64,000 nt of DNA from Variovorax atrisoli 110B (GTDB lineage Bacteria; Pseudomonadota; Gammaproteobacteria; Burkholderiales; Burkholderiaceae_C): assembly GCF_000382045.1 (NCBI RefSeq), contig NZ_KB907469.1:23630-87629 (forward strand), read 5' to 3'. Both the position numbers and the translations under genes were made by a program. The notes beneath the pieces are model-generated. The model searched no databases. It was not told where the DNA came from and saw only the letters and a program-made list of their open reading frames with translations. Positions 62,501 through 64,000 of the stretch are shown piece after piece (within the stretch, counting starts at the first letter, position 1; every line of letters starts with the position of its first letter).

Positions 62501-64000
62501 CGGTGCGCCGGTGGCGAATCGGCACGGGGTCGAGGCGGCGAACATCATCGGTTTCTTCGTCAACACACTCGTGCTGCGCAACCGTATCGGCGCCCGCATG
62601 CGCCTGTCGGATGTCGTGGCGCAGGCGAAAGAGGCGGTGCTGGGCGCACAGATGCACCAGGACCTGCCGTTCGAGCAACTGGTCGAGGCGCTGCAGCCGC
62701 AGCGAAGCCTGAGCCAGAGCCCGCTGTTCCAGGTGATGTTCAATCATCTGATCGAAGACTACCGGGCGCTGGCACAGCTGCCGGGGCTCGAGGTGGCGCA
62801 CCACGCGCTGCCGGATCGAGAGGCGCAATTCGAGCTCGTGCTGGAAGCCCGCGAGACGCCCGATCACCGGTTGACGCTGAGCCTGGTCTACGCCTCGGAG
62901 CTGTTCGACCGAGAGACAGTGGAGCGGATGGCGGGGCACTACCTGTCGGTGCTGCGGGCGTTGGTAGAGCGGCCGCAGCAGGCGGTGGCGGATGTGGTGC
63001 TGGTGAGCGAAGCCGAGCGCGCGCAGCTTGCGGCGTGGAGCGAGAACGATCGGCGCCACGAGGGCGAGCAACCGGTGCACCGCCAGATCGAGTCTCATGC
63101 AAGGCTCAAGCCGCAGGCGCCTGCACTGGTCTTCGGCGACGAAGCGCTGTGCTACGGCGAACTCAATGCCCGCGCGAACCAGTTGGCGCATCGACTGATT
63201 TCTCTTGGCGTGGGTCCCGATGTGCTGGTCGGCCTGTGCGTGGAGCGCTCCGTCGAGATGATGGTGGGCATTCTGGCTGTGCTCAAGGCGGGCGGCGCCT
63301 ACGTGCCTCTGGACCCCGAGTACCCGGCGGACCGGCTGTCCTACATGGTGCAGGACAGCGGCATCGAACTGCTGCTGACCCAGAGCCACCTGCGCAGCCT
63401 GATCCCGAGCGCCGACTCCCTTCAAGTGCTGGCGCTCGACACGCTCGATACCGCGTCCGAGCCCGACGGCAACCCGCAGGTCGCGCTGCACGGCGAGCAC
63501 CTGGCCTACGTCATCTACACGTCCGGCTCCACCGGCCGCCCCAAGGGAGCGGCCATCCGGCATGCGGCGCTGTTCAGCTGCATGGCCTGGATGCAGGAGT
63601 TCTACACCCTCGCCGGAGCAGACACGGTGCTGCACAAGGCCCCCTTCGGCTTCGACGTGTCGGTGTGGGAGATGTTCTGGCCGCTGACCTCGGGAGCGAG
63701 GCTGGTGATCGCCAACCCGGGAGACCACAGGGACCCGGTGCGGCTGGTCGAGTTGATCCGCAAGCACCAGATCACGACGCTGAACTTCGTGCCCTCGATG
63801 CTGCAGGCGTTCCTGGCGTACGAGGGGATAGAGAAGACCACGAATCTCAAGCACATCATCTGCGGGGGAGAGGCCATGCCTGCGGCCACGCAGAGAGAGG
63901 CGCTGCAGAGGCTGAGCGGGGCGACGCTGCAGAACCTGTACGGGCCGACGGAGACGACGATCCATGTGACGCAGTGGACGTGCCGGGACGATGGAAGCAG
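59598..64000 (+). CDS. FAAL-ACP-C-A nonribosomal peptide synthetase (3' partial)
   Basis: The frame is open from ATG 59598 (GGAG upstream) to the window end; 1467 residues are seen. Residues about 1-590 are a fatty acyl-AMP ligase (QYTSGSTSAPKGV near 180; KDLIIVRGHNIYPQDIE near 460). An acyl carrier domain with SGGNSLAA follows (Ser near 634), then a condensation domain with MHHIISDS (near 829) and the start of an adenylation domain (YTSGSTGRPKG near 1306; FDVSVWEMF near 1350). The specificity residues I can read are D-V-W-N-I-G-L-I-H, closest to the published threonine code as I recall it. This would load a fatty acid and condense the first residue, as in lipopeptide siderophores such as variochelin, cupriachelin and taiwachelin. 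Confidence 0.93.
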   Translation, partial: MARTAATTLNLGHHPMSANFVEHLRALAQGRPDDVWLTVAGEADGAYFEKPITYAVFEARVRALAACLQRQFAKGERALVMLDNDDHYAVSMLACFYAGVIAVPVFPPESMRPQHLARLTGIAEDSQARCVLTSAAMRAEMTGAPDAFAQAEMVAVDEVDLALADAWMPFSPAADDAAFLQYTSGSTSAPKGVIVTHGNLIANERAIRDGMGIGPDDKFVSWAPLYHDMGLIGGLMQPLYSGIPLVLTSPRYFLESPVRWLELISRHRATLSGGPDFAYRLCLDRVRGSRLAGLDLSTWRVAYTGAEPVRADTETEFIERFAPAGFDPDAVYACYGLAEATLFVTGGRRGAGLVARTFSADALARGEGAESAQGTMLVGCGAAPDRHEVRITDPDSLAALEAGRVGEIWAGGPSVCAGYWGKECETRETFAMYEGRRWLRTGDLGFMHDGQLYVTGRIKDLIIVRGHNIYPQDIERTVEAEIDAVRKGRVAAFAVSGPDGEGIGVAAEVSRSMQKLVPPNVLVDALGAAVSEVFGEAPAAVVLLNPGALPKTSSGKLQRQACRAGLAARNLDAYAIHERGVFTHGGNGLSTQPEAPVLDEVALAVSAIWKDVLRWPEDRELAHDAHFFTSGGNSLAAVQACAHIARQWGIGFELRDLFEHPRLAACAAVVRNRKDSPVHGTAGVEPLSAERRLQPLPLSHAQERQWFLWKLAPQSTAYHMSGALRLSGVLDAAAMHAAFEDIAARHESLRTVFLAGADGTAEQLISPSWAPLLNLIDLRHLATAAEREARAADEVQRLHATPFDLTQGPLLRVALIRLSDTSHLLVVVMHHIISDSASMQVLLDELAAGYAERLNGGAPSRRAEARIQYVDHAAWQRDWLAEGEAGRQLDWWRSQLGEEHPVLALPTDHPRTARIGYRAARHGVEVPGDLLAGLRRSAAAEGATLFMVLLAGFQALLHRYSGQEDIRVGAPVANRHGVEAANIIGFFVNTLVLRNRIGARMRLSDVVAQAKEAVLGAQMHQDLPFEQLVEALQPQRSLSQSPLFQVMFNHLIEDYRALAQLPGLEVAHHALPDREAQFELVLEARETPDHRLTLSLVYASELFDRETVERMAGHYLSVLRALVERPQQAVADVVLVSEAERAQLAAWSENDRRHEGEQPVHRQIESHARLKPQAPALVFGDEALCYGELNARANQLAHRLISLGVGPDVLVGLCVERSVEMMVGILAVLKAGGAYVPLDPEYPADRLSYMVQDSGIELLLTQSHLRSLIPSADSLQVLALDTLDTASEPDGNPQVALHGEHLAYVIYTSGSTGRPKGAAIRHAALFSCMAWMQEFYTLAGADTVLHKAPFGFDVSVWEMFWPLTSGARLVIANPGDHRDPVRLVELIRKHQITTLNFVPSMLQAFLAYEGIEKTTNLKHIICGGEAMPAATQREALQRLSGATLQNLYGPTETTIHVTQWTCRDDGS

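Noticed and set aside
59454..63965. A 1503-codon open frame on the minus strand opposite the NRPS
   Set aside because: The plus strand encodes clear FAAL, carrier, condensation and adenylation motifs in one frame. The antisense frame has none.

Overview
The window is high-GC DNA from a betaproteobacterium, most likely Burkholderiales/Comamonadaceae and probably Variovorax or a close relative. Three things point there: the housekeeping gene content and order (folC-SPOR-cvpA-purF-metZ-gltX, fbp-pepN-HAD-prfB), an HU protein with a long Lys/Ala tail, and a fatty-acyl-loaded NRPS cluster of the lipopeptide-siderophore kind known from Variovorax and Cupriavidus. The genus is inferred; no 16S gene or identifying locus is present.

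Layout. 1-9139 is a type VI secretion (T6SS) cargo island: a VgrG with a C-terminal metallopeptidase-like domain and a small probable immunity gene, an EagR-type chaperone, a large prePAAR-Rhs effector with an unassigned C-terminal toxin, and three small genes that include its likely immunity protein. 9367-10498 holds a small ORF, a strong hairpin and eight closely packed tRNA-like genes, several structurally aberrant. 10536-12371 carries a Sir2 deacylase, an Hcp gene and tRNA-Thr. 12396-18024 is fbp, pepN, a HAD phosphatase and prfB with its programmed +1 frameshift. 18216-24503 is a methionine/organosulfur uptake region: one MetNI transporter, three MetQ-like binding proteins, a flavin monooxygenase and a degenerate acireductone-dioxygenase-like protein.

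24643-32294 is a second T6SS operon on the minus strand (VgrG, membrane protein, DUF2169-pentapeptide fusion, pentapeptide protein, DUF3540, PAAR-like DUF4150) without a recognisable toxin. 32576-43429 is mixed core metabolism (hydrolase, aldo/keto reductase, YbaK, PlsY, RidA, retropepsin, YajQ, MurB, ArgG, PpnP, ArsC-like). 43466-50764 is the folC-to-gltX run followed by tRNA-Ala/Glu/Asp. 51392-57193 holds HU, small exported proteins, a 5'-nucleotidase, a SYLF lipoprotein and an orphan ParB-like protein. 57476 to the end is a Fur-box-preceded ECF sigma factor, a truncated FecR-like protein, MbtH, a type II thioesterase and the start of a FAAL-ACP-C-A NRPS that runs off the window.

How the genes fit together: the two T6SS islands plus hcp supply the expendable tube and spike and their cargo, but no sheath or baseplate genes are here. 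The sulfur region would import methionine or related compounds and oxidise organosulfur. The last cluster would make and regulate an acylated siderophore under iron limitation. A roughly 90-bp repeat occurs four times, always against the 3' end of a minus-strand gene, and two large inverted repeats lie next to gene ends.
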